64,000 nucleotides of DNA, taken from contig JBKPNX010000072.1 of NCBI GenBank assembly GCA_046732855.1, forward strand, positions 1-64,000. Reading direction: 5' to 3'. The position numbers and the translations under genes were made by a program. Below the pieces are notes generated by a model. The model worked only from the letters and a program-made list of their open reading frames with translations, was not told the origin of the DNA and ran no database searches. Positions within the stretch are counted from its first letter, which is position 1; the number at the start of each line of letters is the position of its first letter. This DNA comes from JBKPNX01 sp046732855 (GTDB taxonomy: Bacteria > Pseudomonadota > Alphaproteobacteria > Geminicoccales > Geminicoccaceae). Of the stretch, positions 40,247 to 48,732 are shown piece by piece.

Positions 40247-41365
40247 ATGCAGCACTGTCTGATCTACTTTCCCGACTACGCGCACGCCAATCCCTATCAG
40301 GCGATGCTCTACGCCTCGATCGATGGCGCGTTCTCGGCCGAACCGGGCACGATCGCCAGTGCGTTGGAGGCGCTGGGCCGGGCCGACGGGGGCCAGCGCA
40401 CGATTTTCCACCTGCACTGGGAAGACGCAATCTATCGCCACCTGTCGGACAGCGATACGGCGCTGGGAGAGTGCCGAAGATTCCTCGACGACGCCGAGCA
40501 TTTCATCGATGAGGGCGGGCTGTTCGTGTGGACCATTCACAACCGGGCGCCGCACGACGGCCGTTATCTCGAGGTGCATCAGCAGCTGTGCGCCAAACTG
40601 GCGGTCCTGGCGCAGCAGATCCACGTGCATTCGTACACCGCCGGCGCGGAACTCGTCCGCGAACGGCATCTGGAGCGCAGCAAGCTGGCCGTGATTCCAC
40701 ACGGCAACTACGCGCCCATCTATGCTCGCCGCTGGCCGACCGAATCGGCGCCCCACAACGGCCGCCGGTTTCTGCTGTTCGGCCGGCTCGGCCGCTACAA
40801 GGGCAGCGCCGAGCTCGTCCGCGCCTTCGCCGCCCTGCCCGATCGCGAGGCCGAACTGGTGATCGCCGGCAAGCAGATCGACCCGATCGACCTCAGCGCT
40901 TTGCCGGCCTCGGTCGCCGCGCGGATCACGACACAGAACCGCTTCCTCGACCAGGCCGAAATCCCGGATCTGGTCGCGAGCGTCGATTTCCTGGTCGCGC
41001 CTTATCTTGCGAGCCTGACCTCGGGAACTCTTCTGCTCGCAATGTCCCTCGGCCGGCCGGTAATCGCGCCGCGCCTGCCGACACTGGCCGAGCTGATCAT
41101 CGATGGCGAGAACGGGTTGCTGTTCGACCCCAAGGCGCAGGGCAGCCTCGCGGCTGCCCTGGAGCGGGCATGCGCATTGGCCGCACCAGAGCTGCGCCGT
41201 TTGAGCGAGGCCGCGTTCGAGACCGCTATGCGCTATGATTGGCGGATCGTCGGCAATCTCTGGTCCGGTCTGCTGCACCGCCTGGTGAGCCGGCCGCGCG
41301 TCCGCCGCGTCAACGGCCGGCTGCCGCACGGGCGCGACCTCCTTCCGCTGCCCGGGATCGGCTGA
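40247..41365 (+). CDS. Glycosyltransferase (GT4-like)
   Basis: This glycosyltransferase of about 372 aa has CLIYFPDYAHANPYQAMLYA and IFHLHWEDAIYRHL in the acceptor lobe, FLLFGRLGRYKGSAELVRAF at the lobe switch and YLASLTSGTLLLAMSLGRPV and GENGLLFDPKAQGSLAAAL in the donor lobe. The EX7E glutamates are not obvious, as in some GT4-like enzymes. The ATG at 40247 is used; a GTG at 40229 with AGGAG upstream is an alternative. It begins an island with a small conserved protein and a double-domain glycosyltransferase, all on the plus strand. Confidence 0.82.
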   Translation: MQHCLIYFPDYAHANPYQAMLYASIDGAFSAEPGTIASALEALGRADGGQRTIFHLHWEDAIYRHLSDSDTALGECRRFLDDAEHFIDEGGLFVWTIHNRAPHDGRYLEVHQQLCAKLAVLAQQIHVHSYTAGAELVRERHLERSKLAVIPHGNYAPIYARRWPTESAPHNGRRFLLFGRLGRYKGSAELVRAFAALPDREAELVIAGKQIDPIDLSALPASVAARITTQNRFLDQAEIPDLVASVDFLVAPYLASLTSGTLLLAMSLGRPVIAPRLPTLAELIIDGENGLLFDPKAQGSLAAALERACALAAPELRRLSEAAFETAMRYDWRIVGNLWSGLLHRLVSRPRVRRVNGRLPHGRDLLPLPGIG

Positions 41366-41377
41366 GCGGAGCGCGCG

Positions 41378-41944
41378 ATGCCAGACCAGGGCAGCAGCGC
41401 CAGATCGTCGCCGCGCATCAAACGCTGGCTCGGGGCCCTGACCGCGTGGCGGCGCACGAGGCAGATGCGATCAGCGCCCGAGCCATCGCAGCCGGCACAT
41501 GTGAGCAGCCCGCCCCAATCGGTTCCCGCTCCAGCCCATGTTGCGCCTGCGACCATGCTGGTGACTGTTCTCGGCCTGTCGGGACGCGCGCTCGAAGACG
41601 TCCTGGAGCTGGTGATGAAGGGTGCCGAGACAAAGCCGATCGTGCCGGTATTCGTCACCGACACCTTCGACTTCGCGCCGTTTCGTCGGCGCCGGCTTCC
41701 GTTCGAGTATGTCCCTGATCGCGACCGCCAGCAGCGCTTTGCGCCGGAGCTGGACTGGGATCTCTATCTGCGCCGCCGCTACTCCCTGCTGCGCGAGAAA
41801 TGGCAGGCCAGGTCCGTGATCTCGTTCGGGTCGCGGCCGCCGTGCGATGGCGTGTTGTCGGGCGGCCCCCCGGCGCCTGCGCCCAACGCCTCAACGGCGC
41901 CGCCCGGCGAATCGACGGGGCAGAGGCAGCATGAAGTATTTTAG
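41378..41944 (+). CDS. Conserved glycosyltransferase-associated protein of unknown function
   Basis: This 188-aa protein has a Pro/Ser-rich N-terminal third with basic residues. The core is TMLVTVLGLSGRALEDVLEL, followed by IVPVFVTDTFDFAPFRRRRL, PFEYVPDRDRQQRF and LYLRRRYSLLREKWQARSVI. The core resembles the conserved region 'VTVLGLSG..LE.VLELV......PVFVTD..DF.PFR.RG..FEYLP' found next to glycosyltransferases in alphaproteobacteria. No activity is known to me. It begins 12 bases after the glycosyltransferase stop, and its end overlaps the next start by 14 bases. Confidence 0.68.
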   Translation: MPDQGSSARSSPRIKRWLGALTAWRRTRQMRSAPEPSQPAHVSSPPQSVPAPAHVAPATMLVTVLGLSGRALEDVLELVMKGAETKPIVPVFVTDTFDFAPFRRRRLPFEYVPDRDRQQRFAPELDWDLYLRRRYSLLREKWQARSVISFGSRPPCDGVLSGGPPAPAPNASTAPPGESTGQRQHEVF

Positions 41945-42218
41945 GGGACTTTATGCCAGCCTCAGAGCGCTCGCCATCGCGGCGCTGGCGAGCGGGACGC
42001 TCGGGCACGCGCAGGCGCAACAACCCGTCGACCCCGAGGCCGCAACCTGGAATTGGGCGCGCGCCCAAAACACGCTCGAGGCCTATCAACGCTACCTCGA
42101 GCTCTACCCGCTCGGCAATCACTCGACAGAAGCCTTCCAAGCCGTCGTGGAGCTGACGCTTTCGCGGGAAGGACCTGCGCCAGGCGACGCGGCGGTTCCT
42201 GGGGTCGACATGTATTGA
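41931..42218 (+). CDS. Small exported protein, TPR-like fragment
   Basis: This 95-aa protein has a signal peptide (LYASLRALAIAALASGTLGH, cut near AQA-QQ). Its mature part, NWARAQNTLEAYQRYLELYP followed by GNHSTEAFQAVVEL, looks like a single helix-turn-helix of the tetratricopeptide type seen in 'caspase-like domain' and Sel1-type secreted proteins. The start overlaps the upstream gene. Function is unknown. Its position between two glycosyltransferases suggests a part in export or assembly. Confidence 0.68.
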   Translation: MKYFRGLYASLRALAIAALASGTLGHAQAQQPVDPEAATWNWARAQNTLEAYQRYLELYPLGNHSTEAFQAVVELTLSREGPAPGDAAVPGVDMY

Positions 42219-42377
42219 CGGCTTGAACCGCCAGTCGCATTTGATGACGAGGCTTGTGGTGTCGGAGCGAATACGGCGGCAATCGCGACCCGAACCTCAG
42301 ATGAGTCCTCGGGCTGAGATGGCTTCCCGGCCGGTGGCGCCGCGAGCTCGGGCGCTGGTCCCTCGGGTAGGGCTCCG

Positions 42378-44597
42378 ATGGCGCGATCGACCTACGATAT
42401 CGTGATCATCGGTGATCTGCGTCTGCCGGGCGCCACGGGGCGCGCGGTCGCAGAGGAGATTCGGGCGCAAGCTAGGGCCGGCTATCGCACTGCATTGGTG
42501 CAGATGCAAAGCCCGCTTCTGGAGCGCCCGCAACTGATCAATCCGCTGATCCGCGCCGCGATCGATCGCGGCCTTGCCGATCTGCTCGACCCGGAGGTGC
42601 CGATCGCGGCGCGGCTCGCGCTTGCCCATCATCCGGGACTGTTCCTGCATCTTCCAGCGCGGGTCCCGCAGATCCAGGCGGACTGCAAGCTCCTGATCGT
42701 CAATCACCCCCTGCTCGACGCCGACGGTGGCAGCTATTTCCCGGCGGAGAGGATTGCCTGGAGCGCCCAAGAGGTGCTCGGGCCGGATGTGCGGACCGCA
42801 CCGGGCGGGCCTCAGATCCGGGCTCAGTTCGAGCAGGCGCCTTGGCAGCTCGAGCTGCATGAGCACGACTGGCCCCCGATCCTGGAACCGGACCAGTTTG
42901 CGAGCAGCGCAAGCCGTTGGCGCCATAATCCGATCATCATCGGGCGCCACGGCGCAAGCGATGCCCTCGCTTGGCCGGAGGATCGGGCGGACTTGCTCGC
43001 CGCCTATCCGAACGGCGCCGAGATTGCGGTCCGCGTCATGGGATCCGCGATCGAGCTTCAGCGGTGGTTTGGCGACGCCGTGCGCACCTGGTCGATCATC
43101 GATCCGCAAGCGCTGACGGCGCGAGATTTCCTCAGCCGGCTCGACGCTTACGTCTGCTTCACCGCAGCGCGTACGGTCCAGCCGGTCCGCGTCGAGATCG
43201 CGGAAGCGTTGATGAGCGGCTCGCCCGCCATCCTGCCGCCCCACTTTCAGGCGACCTTCGGCGACGGCGCGATCTACACCGAGCCCACGGCGGTGTCGGC
43301 CATGCTCGCGCGGCTTCGGGCCGATCCGAAGCTGCGCCTGGAACAGGCGGAACGCGGACGCGCGGTCGTCACCCGCAACTTCAGCCATGACGCCCATGTC
43401 CGGCGCGTGCGCGAGTTGATTGGCCCGCCATCGGGCGGCAAACGCCTGACGCTGCGGCGCGAGCGCCGGCCGACCCGGCGCGTGCTGTTCTTTTCCTCGA
43501 ACGGCGTCGGCATGGGCCACCTGACCCGACTGCTCGCGATCGCGCGGCGCTGCTCGGGCCCGATCGAGCCCGTGTTCCTGTCGATGTCGCAAGCCGCAGC
43601 CGTGGTCGAGGAGTTCGGCTATCTCGTCGAGTTCACCGCGCACCACAACTATCTCGATCTCGACGTCGAGCGCTGGAATGCCGCGCTGCGCAGTCAGTTG
43701 AACGAAGCCATCCAATTTTACGATGCCAAGGTTGTTCTTTTCGACGGCAACGTGCCCTATCGCGGTCTCATCGACGCCCGCCTTGACCACCCCTCGGTGC
43801 CGTTCCTCTGGTGCCGGCGCGGGCTGTGGCGACCCGGAGCCGGGCGCAACAGCGTCGACCGAAGAAGTCATTTCGACGCCATCATCGAACCTCGCGAGAT
43901 CGCGGAGACCTACGACCGGGGGCTCACCAGCTACTGGCGCGAGCGCACCTTTTCGGTCGAGCCGATCCTTCTGCATGAACCGAACGAGTTGCTCGGCCGC
44001 GAGGCCATGCGCGCGCAACTCGGTCTGGATCCGGGCCGGCCGGCGCTGCTGGTCCAGCTTGGCTCAGGCAACAACTACGACTACAGCGAGGTGCTCCGGC
44101 TCGCCTGTGCGCATGCCGAGCAGCGCAACATCCAGCTGGCCGTGGCCGAGTGGCTGATCTCCGAGGCGGAGGTGAGCGCGCTGCCTGGCCACGTGGCGCA
44201 GCTGCGGACGTATCCGCTCAGCCGCTATCTCAATGCTTTCGATGGGGCGATCAGCGCGGTCGGCTACAACTCCTTCCATGAGCTGATCGCGTACGCGGTG
44301 CCCGCGATCTTCATCCCCAATGAGCACCCCACCATGGACGATCAGCTGATGCGGGCGCAGTTCGCCGAACGGCGCGGCCTCGGGCTGTGCGTGCGGACCT
44401 GCGAACCGTACCGGCTGCGCGCCGCGATCGACCGCGTGCTTGATCCCGACCAGCGCGATCGCATGATCGGCCGCTGCCGGGCGCTTGCCTTCGGCAATGG
44501 CGCGGAGGCCGCTGCCCGGCTCATCGAGGAAATGGCGATCGGAATCCGGGCGAACCGAGCGCTCAGCTGGGAATCCGAATTCGTCCGCCGCAACTGA
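42378..44597 (+). CDS. Double-domain glycosyltransferase (GT4-like plus GT28/MurG-like)
   Basis: This 739-aa protein is made of two GT-B halves. The first (residues 1-360) begins YDIVIIGDLRLPGATGRAVA and ends with donor-lobe VEIAEALMSGSPAILPPHFQ and ALRADPKLRLEQAERGR-type helices. After a short basic linker the second (about 365-735) begins RVLFFSSNGVGMGHLTRLLA, the glycine-rich start of MurG/GtfA-like enzymes. It has LVQLGSGNNYDYSEVLRLA, AISAVGYNSFHELIAYAVPA and FIPNEHPTMDDQLMRAQFAE. It may add two residues in succession or be a polymerase-like enzyme. It converges on the lipoprotein gene. Confidence 0.85.
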   Translation: MARSTYDIVIIGDLRLPGATGRAVAEEIRAQARAGYRTALVQMQSPLLERPQLINPLIRAAIDRGLADLLDPEVPIAARLALAHHPGLFLHLPARVPQIQADCKLLIVNHPLLDADGGSYFPAERIAWSAQEVLGPDVRTAPGGPQIRAQFEQAPWQLELHEHDWPPILEPDQFASSASRWRHNPIIIGRHGASDALAWPEDRADLLAAYPNGAEIAVRVMGSAIELQRWFGDAVRTWSIIDPQALTARDFLSRLDAYVCFTAARTVQPVRVEIAEALMSGSPAILPPHFQATFGDGAIYTEPTAVSAMLARLRADPKLRLEQAERGRAVVTRNFSHDAHVRRVRELIGPPSGGKRLTLRRERRPTRRVLFFSSNGVGMGHLTRLLAIARRCSGPIEPVFLSMSQAAAVVEEFGYLVEFTAHHNYLDLDVERWNAALRSQLNEAIQFYDAKVVLFDGNVPYRGLIDARLDHPSVPFLWCRRGLWRPGAGRNSVDRRSHFDAIIEPREIAETYDRGLTSYWRERTFSVEPILLHEPNELLGREAMRAQLGLDPGRPALLVQLGSGNNYDYSEVLRLACAHAEQRNIQLAVAEWLISEAEVSALPGHVAQLRTYPLSRYLNAFDGAISAVGYNSFHELIAYAVPAIFIPNEHPTMDDQLMRAQFAERRGLGLCVRTCEPYRLRAAIDRVLDPDQRDRMIGRCRALAFGNGAEAAARLIEEMAIGIRANRALSWESEFVRRN

Positions 44598-44660
44598 CCG
44601 ACGCCCTGCCCCTCAATATCCGCCCGTGCCGCTCGGGGACGCGGCGGGGCCGGATCATCG

Positions 44661-44689
44661 GGTGTAGCCGTCTTAAATCAGGCTACGCC
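44661..44689. terminator. Inverted repeat between convergent genes
   Basis: GGTGTAGCC and GGCTACGCC form a 9-bp stem (one G-T pair) around an 11-base AT-rich loop. It lies between the converging glycosyltransferase and lipoprotein genes, overlapping the latter's stop. There is no T run, so it is only a candidate bidirectional stop. Confidence 0.35.
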
Positions 44690-46185
44690 GGCGTGACCAC
44701 GACCAGGCTGGCGGCGATCCGGGCGCGGGAATCGCCGTTTTTGATTTCGGCAAGCCTCTGGCGCAGTTCGTTGAGGAACCGTTCGGCCGTCTCCGATGGC
44801 GGCCGCGGTGCCGGGAACACCGGCACATCGGAGGCCAGAGCCACCACCAGCTCGACCTCCTGGCGGTCCTCGACGCTCAGCCCGCCGTCGGTGACGAACT
44901 CCCGCGCATGCGCCGGCCAGCGCCGGTCCCAGCCGGCCAGCACGTGCCGGACGGTGCCGTCCTTTAGGAACAAGCTCACCGTCAGATACGCCTCGAAGCG
45001 CGGCAGGCCGACGTCGAAGCCAAGATCACCGTCGCTCAGGAGCGCACTGCCGCGCTCGATGGCGTCGACGGTGAGACCGAAGTCTTCCTCCTGGTTGGCC
45101 CGCCGATACGGGCCGGTCACCTTGAGAATCTCACAGTACAGCTTGTCAGCGATCGTGCACTCGAGCGGCAGCCCTCCTTGCTCCAGAGGCGGGGTCCCGG
45201 CGATCTTGGGACTCGGAATTTCGGCTTGCGCGATCACTGCGCCCGTCGGCGCGCTGCCTGCGTTCGACGGCGCGGCAGCGGCGGGCGCGTCGTCCTCGCC
45301 TGTCGCGGGTGTGGGGGGGAGCGCGCCGTCGTCCGCCGCCACAACGGCGGGAGACGCCCCCTCGCCTTCCGCCGGCACGCTGCCTTCGATCGACGGAGCG
45401 GCAGCAGCCGCTGCGTCGTCCTCCCCTGTCTCGGGTGTGGGGGCGAGCGTGCTGTCGTCCGTCGCCACGACGGCGGGAGACGCCCCCTCGCCCTCCGCCG
45501 GCTCGGTGATGTCCGCGATCCCCTGGCCCGCCGCTGCCCCGCTGCCCTCGACACCGGCCAGCCGCGGCAGAACGTCGAGGACCACCCGCTCGAGGGCGCC
45601 GGTCGGTTGGCAGGTCGTGCCCTTGTCGAACGTGGCCCGGCCGCCCCCGCTGAAGCTCACCACCTCCCGGGCGCTTCCGCGTTGCCCGCCCGACCGGTCC
45701 GCCGCCACGACCGTCTTGGTCAGCACGTAGTTGGAGCCCGTCCTCACCGCTGCGTCCTCAGCCCCGGGCTTGACCTCGACCACGAGGCGCGCATCGAGAT
45801 TCATGTCGCGGGTCACTTCCAGCCGGTGACGATCCACCATCCGATTGAAGTTCGCGTCACCGACCGCGGGAACCTGCTCGGCGTCGTCGCCTTGCCCCAC
45901 CAGGATCAAGCCGCAGGTAACGTAAGGCTCCGGATCGCCGCTGTAGCGCGCGACGATGATGCCGCGTTCCGGATCGGCGAGATCGACCTGCAGCGAAGCC
46001 TGGATCAGGCGGTCGAGGAGCTGATTCCAGATCAGTCCGGCCGGCTGCCCCACGTTGGCCGAGCTGGTCTCGGTCGGCCGCTCGTTCGGCGGCGCATAGC
46101 CCAGCCGAGGCGCCGGCGCCGTATCGACGGCGCATGCGCCCAAAGCGCCCATCAGCAGGCCGGCGAAACCGACTGTTGGCCGCAT
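44683..46185 (-). CDS. Lipoprotein with BamC-like N-terminal region and tandem repeats
   Basis: This 500-aa predicted lipoprotein has the lipobox LMGALGAC (Cys18). The N-terminal part (residues 20-210, with NQLLDRLIQASLQVDLADPE and RGIIVARYSGDPEPYVTCG) resembles BamC/NlpB-like or DUF3576-type lipoproteins that sit in the outer membrane. Residues about 228-312 are two near-identical 42-residue units beginning PAEGEGASPAVVA, acidic and Ala/Pro-rich, so they are probably a flexible linker. The C-terminal part (AIERGSALLSDGDLGFDVGL and HVLAGWDRRWPAHAREFVTD) has no recognised family. It ends in a coiled or helical ETAERFLNELRQRLAEIKNG. Confidence 0.78.
   Translation of the reverse strand: MRPTVGFAGLLMGALGACAVDTAPAPRLGYAPPNERPTETSSANVGQPAGLIWNQLLDRLIQASLQVDLADPERGIIVARYSGDPEPYVTCGLILVGQGDDAEQVPAVGDANFNRMVDRHRLEVTRDMNLDARLVVEVKPGAEDAAVRTGSNYVLTKTVVAADRSGGQRGSAREVVSFSGGGRATFDKGTTCQPTGALERVVLDVLPRLAGVEGSGAAAGQGIADITEPAEGEGASPAVVATDDSTLAPTPETGEDDAAAAAAPSIEGSVPAEGEGASPAVVAADDGALPPTPATGEDDAPAAAAPSNAGSAPTGAVIAQAEIPSPKIAGTPPLEQGGLPLECTIADKLYCEILKVTGPYRRANQEEDFGLTVDAIERGSALLSDGDLGFDVGLPRFEAYLTVSLFLKDGTVRHVLAGWDRRWPAHAREFVTDGGLSVEDRQEVELVVALASDVPVFPAPRPPSETAERFLNELRQRLAEIKNGDSRARIAASLVVVTPA
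45252..45503. repeat. Tandem duplication of a 126-bp unit inside the lipoprotein gene
   Basis: Two in-phase copies of 126 bp (45252-45377 and 45378-45503) differ at scattered positions. They encode the two 42-residue linker units. GTCGTCCTC recurs at 45289 and 45415, exactly 126 bases apart. Confidence 0.8.
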
Positions 46186-46479
46186 CGATCCCCTCCCAGG
46201 GGTTCTGCGCTGTGTGCCTACGAGACGCGGTGCCTTAAACCGCCATATTAATACAAACTGGTAGGGCGCGGCAGTTCTTCAATCCGACACCGTGGGGCAC
46301 CCCGGCATACATTTCCCGGAGGCCCGCCCTGCATTCCTCCCGGCGACCGGCGTCGTCGCCGCCGCAGCCAATGATTGAGTTGGCAAGCTTTCGAAGAAGC
46401 TGTGCTTGCCGACTGTCGGTTCAATCCTGCACCGGTCTCGCGGTACGCTGGCGGATGGGGGGCATAGCGGAGCAGAAGG

Positions 46480-46651
46480 AGGGTGCTTCGACCACGGTCC
46501 CGCCATGCCGGGGAAAATCGCCTCGGCTTGGTTAACCGGGCGTTCACCAAGACCGGTTACCCAGAGCGCACACGATTCTTCGTGGCCGAAAGGCGTTCCT
46601 CCCTACTTGGACGCGGCGCCCTTGTCGTGATGACGAAGGCGCCGCTTTTTT
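46480..46651 (+). ncRNA. Candidate small RNA ending at the orphan terminator
   Basis: The segment before the terminator has no protein pattern in any frame and no plus-strand gene. A transcript starting within roughly 100-200 bases upstream would be a trans-encoded small RNA. The 5' end given is a guess, and no known RNA family was recognised. Confidence 0.25.
46613..46651 (+). terminator. Rho-independent terminator without an upstream gene
   Basis: Arms GCGGCGCCCTTGTCG (46613-46627) and TGACGAAGGCGCCGC (46631-46645) pair over 15 positions, with one mismatch and two G-T pairs, around a three-base loop. Six T residues follow. This is the best intrinsic terminator seen in the window. Confidence 0.65.
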
Positions 46652-47045
46652 CTCATGGCGGCCCCATGGGCAGCGATGCCTTCTGGCCCATCGCGCCGCT
46701 GCCGCGATAGATTGACCGAAGACCCCGCGCCGAGCCGGCAGCCAGCGCCCGCTCGGGCCGCCCAGATTGGAGCACAGGTATTTCTGCGCAGTGGAGCGAT
46801 GAACCCGTCCGTTGCTCGTCGGCCGATGCAGATCAAGCCGGATCGCCTGTTTGTCGTGCCTCCTCGTGCTCGTGGCGCCGTCGGCATCGAATCGATCGTG
46901 CTGAAGTCTGAGCGACCTCGTCCTGAGCATTCTTCGTTTACGCGAGTTGCATGACGCCGGCCAGATCCTCGGACCTGCGTGATATGCCCCTTCCGCGCGC
47001 CATGTTATCGTTGGCAATGCCGGACCAGCAAAGCGGTGCCTGGTG

Positions 47046-48251
47046 ATGATTGACCGACGCAAGCTCCTCAGATTCGGCGGCGCCGCGGCGCTCGGCTCTG
47101 GCCTGCCGACGCTGAACGCATGGGGGGCGGCGGGCGCCGCAAGTCCGATGATGCAGCGTTACGCCACCTTGGGGCGCACCGGACTCGAGGTGTCCGAGAT
47201 CGGCTTCGGCTCGGCCAGCTCTTATGATCCCGATCTGGTGCGCCATGCGCTGGATCGCGGCGTCACCCTGTTCGATACCGCCGAGAGCTATCGCTTCGGC
47301 TGGTCCGAGGAGGCGATCGGTGAGGGCCTGCGCGGCGCCCGAGATCGGGTGGTGCTCAGCTCCAAGACCAAGGCGGGCGCGAGCGACACGCAAGCCGACA
47401 TGATGGCGGCGCTCGAGGGCAGTCTGCGCCGCCTGCAGACCGATTACCTGGACATCTACTTCAATCATGCCGTGAACGACGTCGCGCGCATACGCAATGA
47501 GGAATGGTGGGCGTTCACCGAGCGCGCCAAGGCAGAGGGCAAAATCCGCTTTCGCGGCATGTCCGGCCACGGCAGCCGGCTCGCCGAATGTCTTGACTAC
47601 GCGATCGAGCACGACCTGGTCGACGTGGTCCTGGTCGCCCACAGCTTCGGCCAGGACCCGGATTTCGTCGCCCGCCTGCGCCACACCTTCCATTTCGTCG
47701 CCCTCCAGCCCGAGCTGCCCCGCCTGCTCGACAAAGCCAAAGAAAAGAACATCGGCGTGATCGCGATGAAGACGCTGATGGGCGCGCGCCTGAACGACAT
47801 GCGGCCGTACGAGCGCGAGGGCTACACCTTCGCCCAGGCGGCGTTCCGCTGGGTGCTGTCCAGCCCGCACGTCGACGCGCTGCTCATTTCGATGACCAGT
47901 GCCGACCTGATCGACGAGTACGTGGCCGCCTCGGGCGGTCCGGAGTTGCGCGGCGAGCATCTTCAGCTGCTCGATCGCTACGCCCTGCTCCAGCACGCGC
48001 GCTACTGCCGCCCGGGCTGCGATTGGTGCGAAGGCGCGTGCCCCGAGCAGGTGCAGATCGCCGAGGTGCTGCGCACGCGCATGTACGACGTCGACTACGG
48101 CGACCCTGCGCTTGCGCTCGAGGACTACGCCAAGCTCGGGATGGGCGCGAGCGCCTGCCTGACCTGCGCCCACCAGGCATGTCTTCGCGCCTGCCCCTAC
48201 GGTATCCCGATCCCCGAGTTCACGCGCGATGCCGCGACCCGGCTCGGCTGA
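47046..48251 (+). CDS. TAT-exported aldo/keto reductase with C-terminal iron-sulfur cysteines
   Basis: This 401-aa protein has a twin-arginine leader (MIDRRKLLRFGGAAALGSGL), then an aldo/keto reductase barrel (YATLGRTGLEVSEIGFGSAS, FDTAESYRFGWSEEAIGEGL, SSKTKAGAS, DIYFNHAVND). The catalytic tetrad positions Asp, Tyr, Lys and His are recognisable. The C-terminus has two ferredoxin-like clusters, CRPGCDWCEGACP (about 321-333) and CLTCAHQACLRACP (about 371-384), enough for two [4Fe-4S] centres. This layout occurs in predicted redox enzymes of the aldo/keto reductase superfamily. The TAT signal suggests a folded, cofactor-loaded periplasmic enzyme. An upstream GTG at 47043 is an equally possible start. 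Confidence 0.86.
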   Translation: MIDRRKLLRFGGAAALGSGLPTLNAWGAAGAASPMMQRYATLGRTGLEVSEIGFGSASSYDPDLVRHALDRGVTLFDTAESYRFGWSEEAIGEGLRGARDRVVLSSKTKAGASDTQADMMAALEGSLRRLQTDYLDIYFNHAVNDVARIRNEEWWAFTERAKAEGKIRFRGMSGHGSRLAECLDYAIEHDLVDVVLVAHSFGQDPDFVARLRHTFHFVALQPELPRLLDKAKEKNIGVIAMKTLMGARLNDMRPYEREGYTFAQAAFRWVLSSPHVDALLISMTSADLIDEYVAASGGPELRGEHLQLLDRYALLQHARYCRPGCDWCEGACPEQVQIAEVLRTRMYDVDYGDPALALEDYAKLGMGASACLTCAHQACLRACPYGIPIPEFTRDAATRLG

Positions 48252-48298
48252 GCGGGCCCGGCTGGCATGACCCTCCGGCCGATCCCGCGCCGGTCCCG

Positions 48299-48700
48299 GT
48301 GATCGCCTTCCTCGCGCATTTCCTGATCGTGCTCGCGGCCTGGACGGTCACGATCAAGTTTCTGTTCCCGATCGCTTATGCGCTTGGCGAGGGAGCTCCT
48401 GTATCTACTCACGTATACTGGGACTTCTGGTGGGTCCTTCACTTGTGGCTCGCGTGGGCGCTGCTGCGCTCCAAGTCCTACGCCTATGCGCTCGCGCTCG
48501 GCGTGTCGGTCGCGGAGATCGCGATCATCGTGACCAAGTTCGTCCTGTTCCTCGCGGAGCCCGAGTGGACCATCTGGACCACCAACTGGTTCATCAACAA
48601 GCTGTTCGTGCTCGCCTGTTTCTGCCTGCTGCTGCCGACGGTCGTCCTTCAGCGCCGACGCGAGGAGCGCTTACGCGGCTTAGCGACCCTCACATCATGA
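48299..48700 (+). CDS. Four-helix membrane protein of unknown function
   Basis: This 133-aa protein has four hydrophobic helices (IAFLAHFLIVLAAWTVTIKF near the start, then VYWDFWWVLHLWLAWALL, ALALGVSVAEIAIIVTKFVL and LFVLACFCLLLPTVVLQ). No conserved motif was recognised. A GTG start at 48299 is assumed; the reading continues in frame upstream without a better start. It follows the TAT-exported reductase by 47 bases on the same strand and could be its membrane partner. It converges on the NTPase gene. Confidence 0.65.
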   Translation: MIAFLAHFLIVLAAWTVTIKFLFPIAYALGEGAPVSTHVYWDFWWVLHLWLAWALLRSKSYAYALALGVSVAEIAIIVTKFVLFLAEPEWTIWTTNWFINKLFVLACFCLLLPTVVLQRRREERLRGLATLTS

Positions 48701-48732
48701 GACTCTTGCAGCTCCTCGGGTGCGACCTCAAT

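Larger units (their letters stand above)
46186..47045. other. Longest non-coding stretch of the window
   Basis: About 860 bases lie between the lipoprotein gene (minus) and the aldo/keto reductase (plus). No frame has a believable protein. A good intrinsic terminator in the plus direction stands at 46613-46651 without a gene before it, so a small RNA may be encoded just upstream. The remaining sequence is unassigned. Confidence 0.5.

Noticed and set aside
42297..44018. Minus-strand open frame of 573 codons opposite the double glycosyltransferase
   Set aside because: Shadow frame with no recognisable fold. The plus-strand glycosyltransferase explains the codon bias.
46421..46445. A GGTTCAATCC-like stretch resembling a tRNA T-arm
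   Set aside because: The flanking bases do not form the 5-bp T-stem, and no acceptor, D or anticodon arm can be folded upstream.
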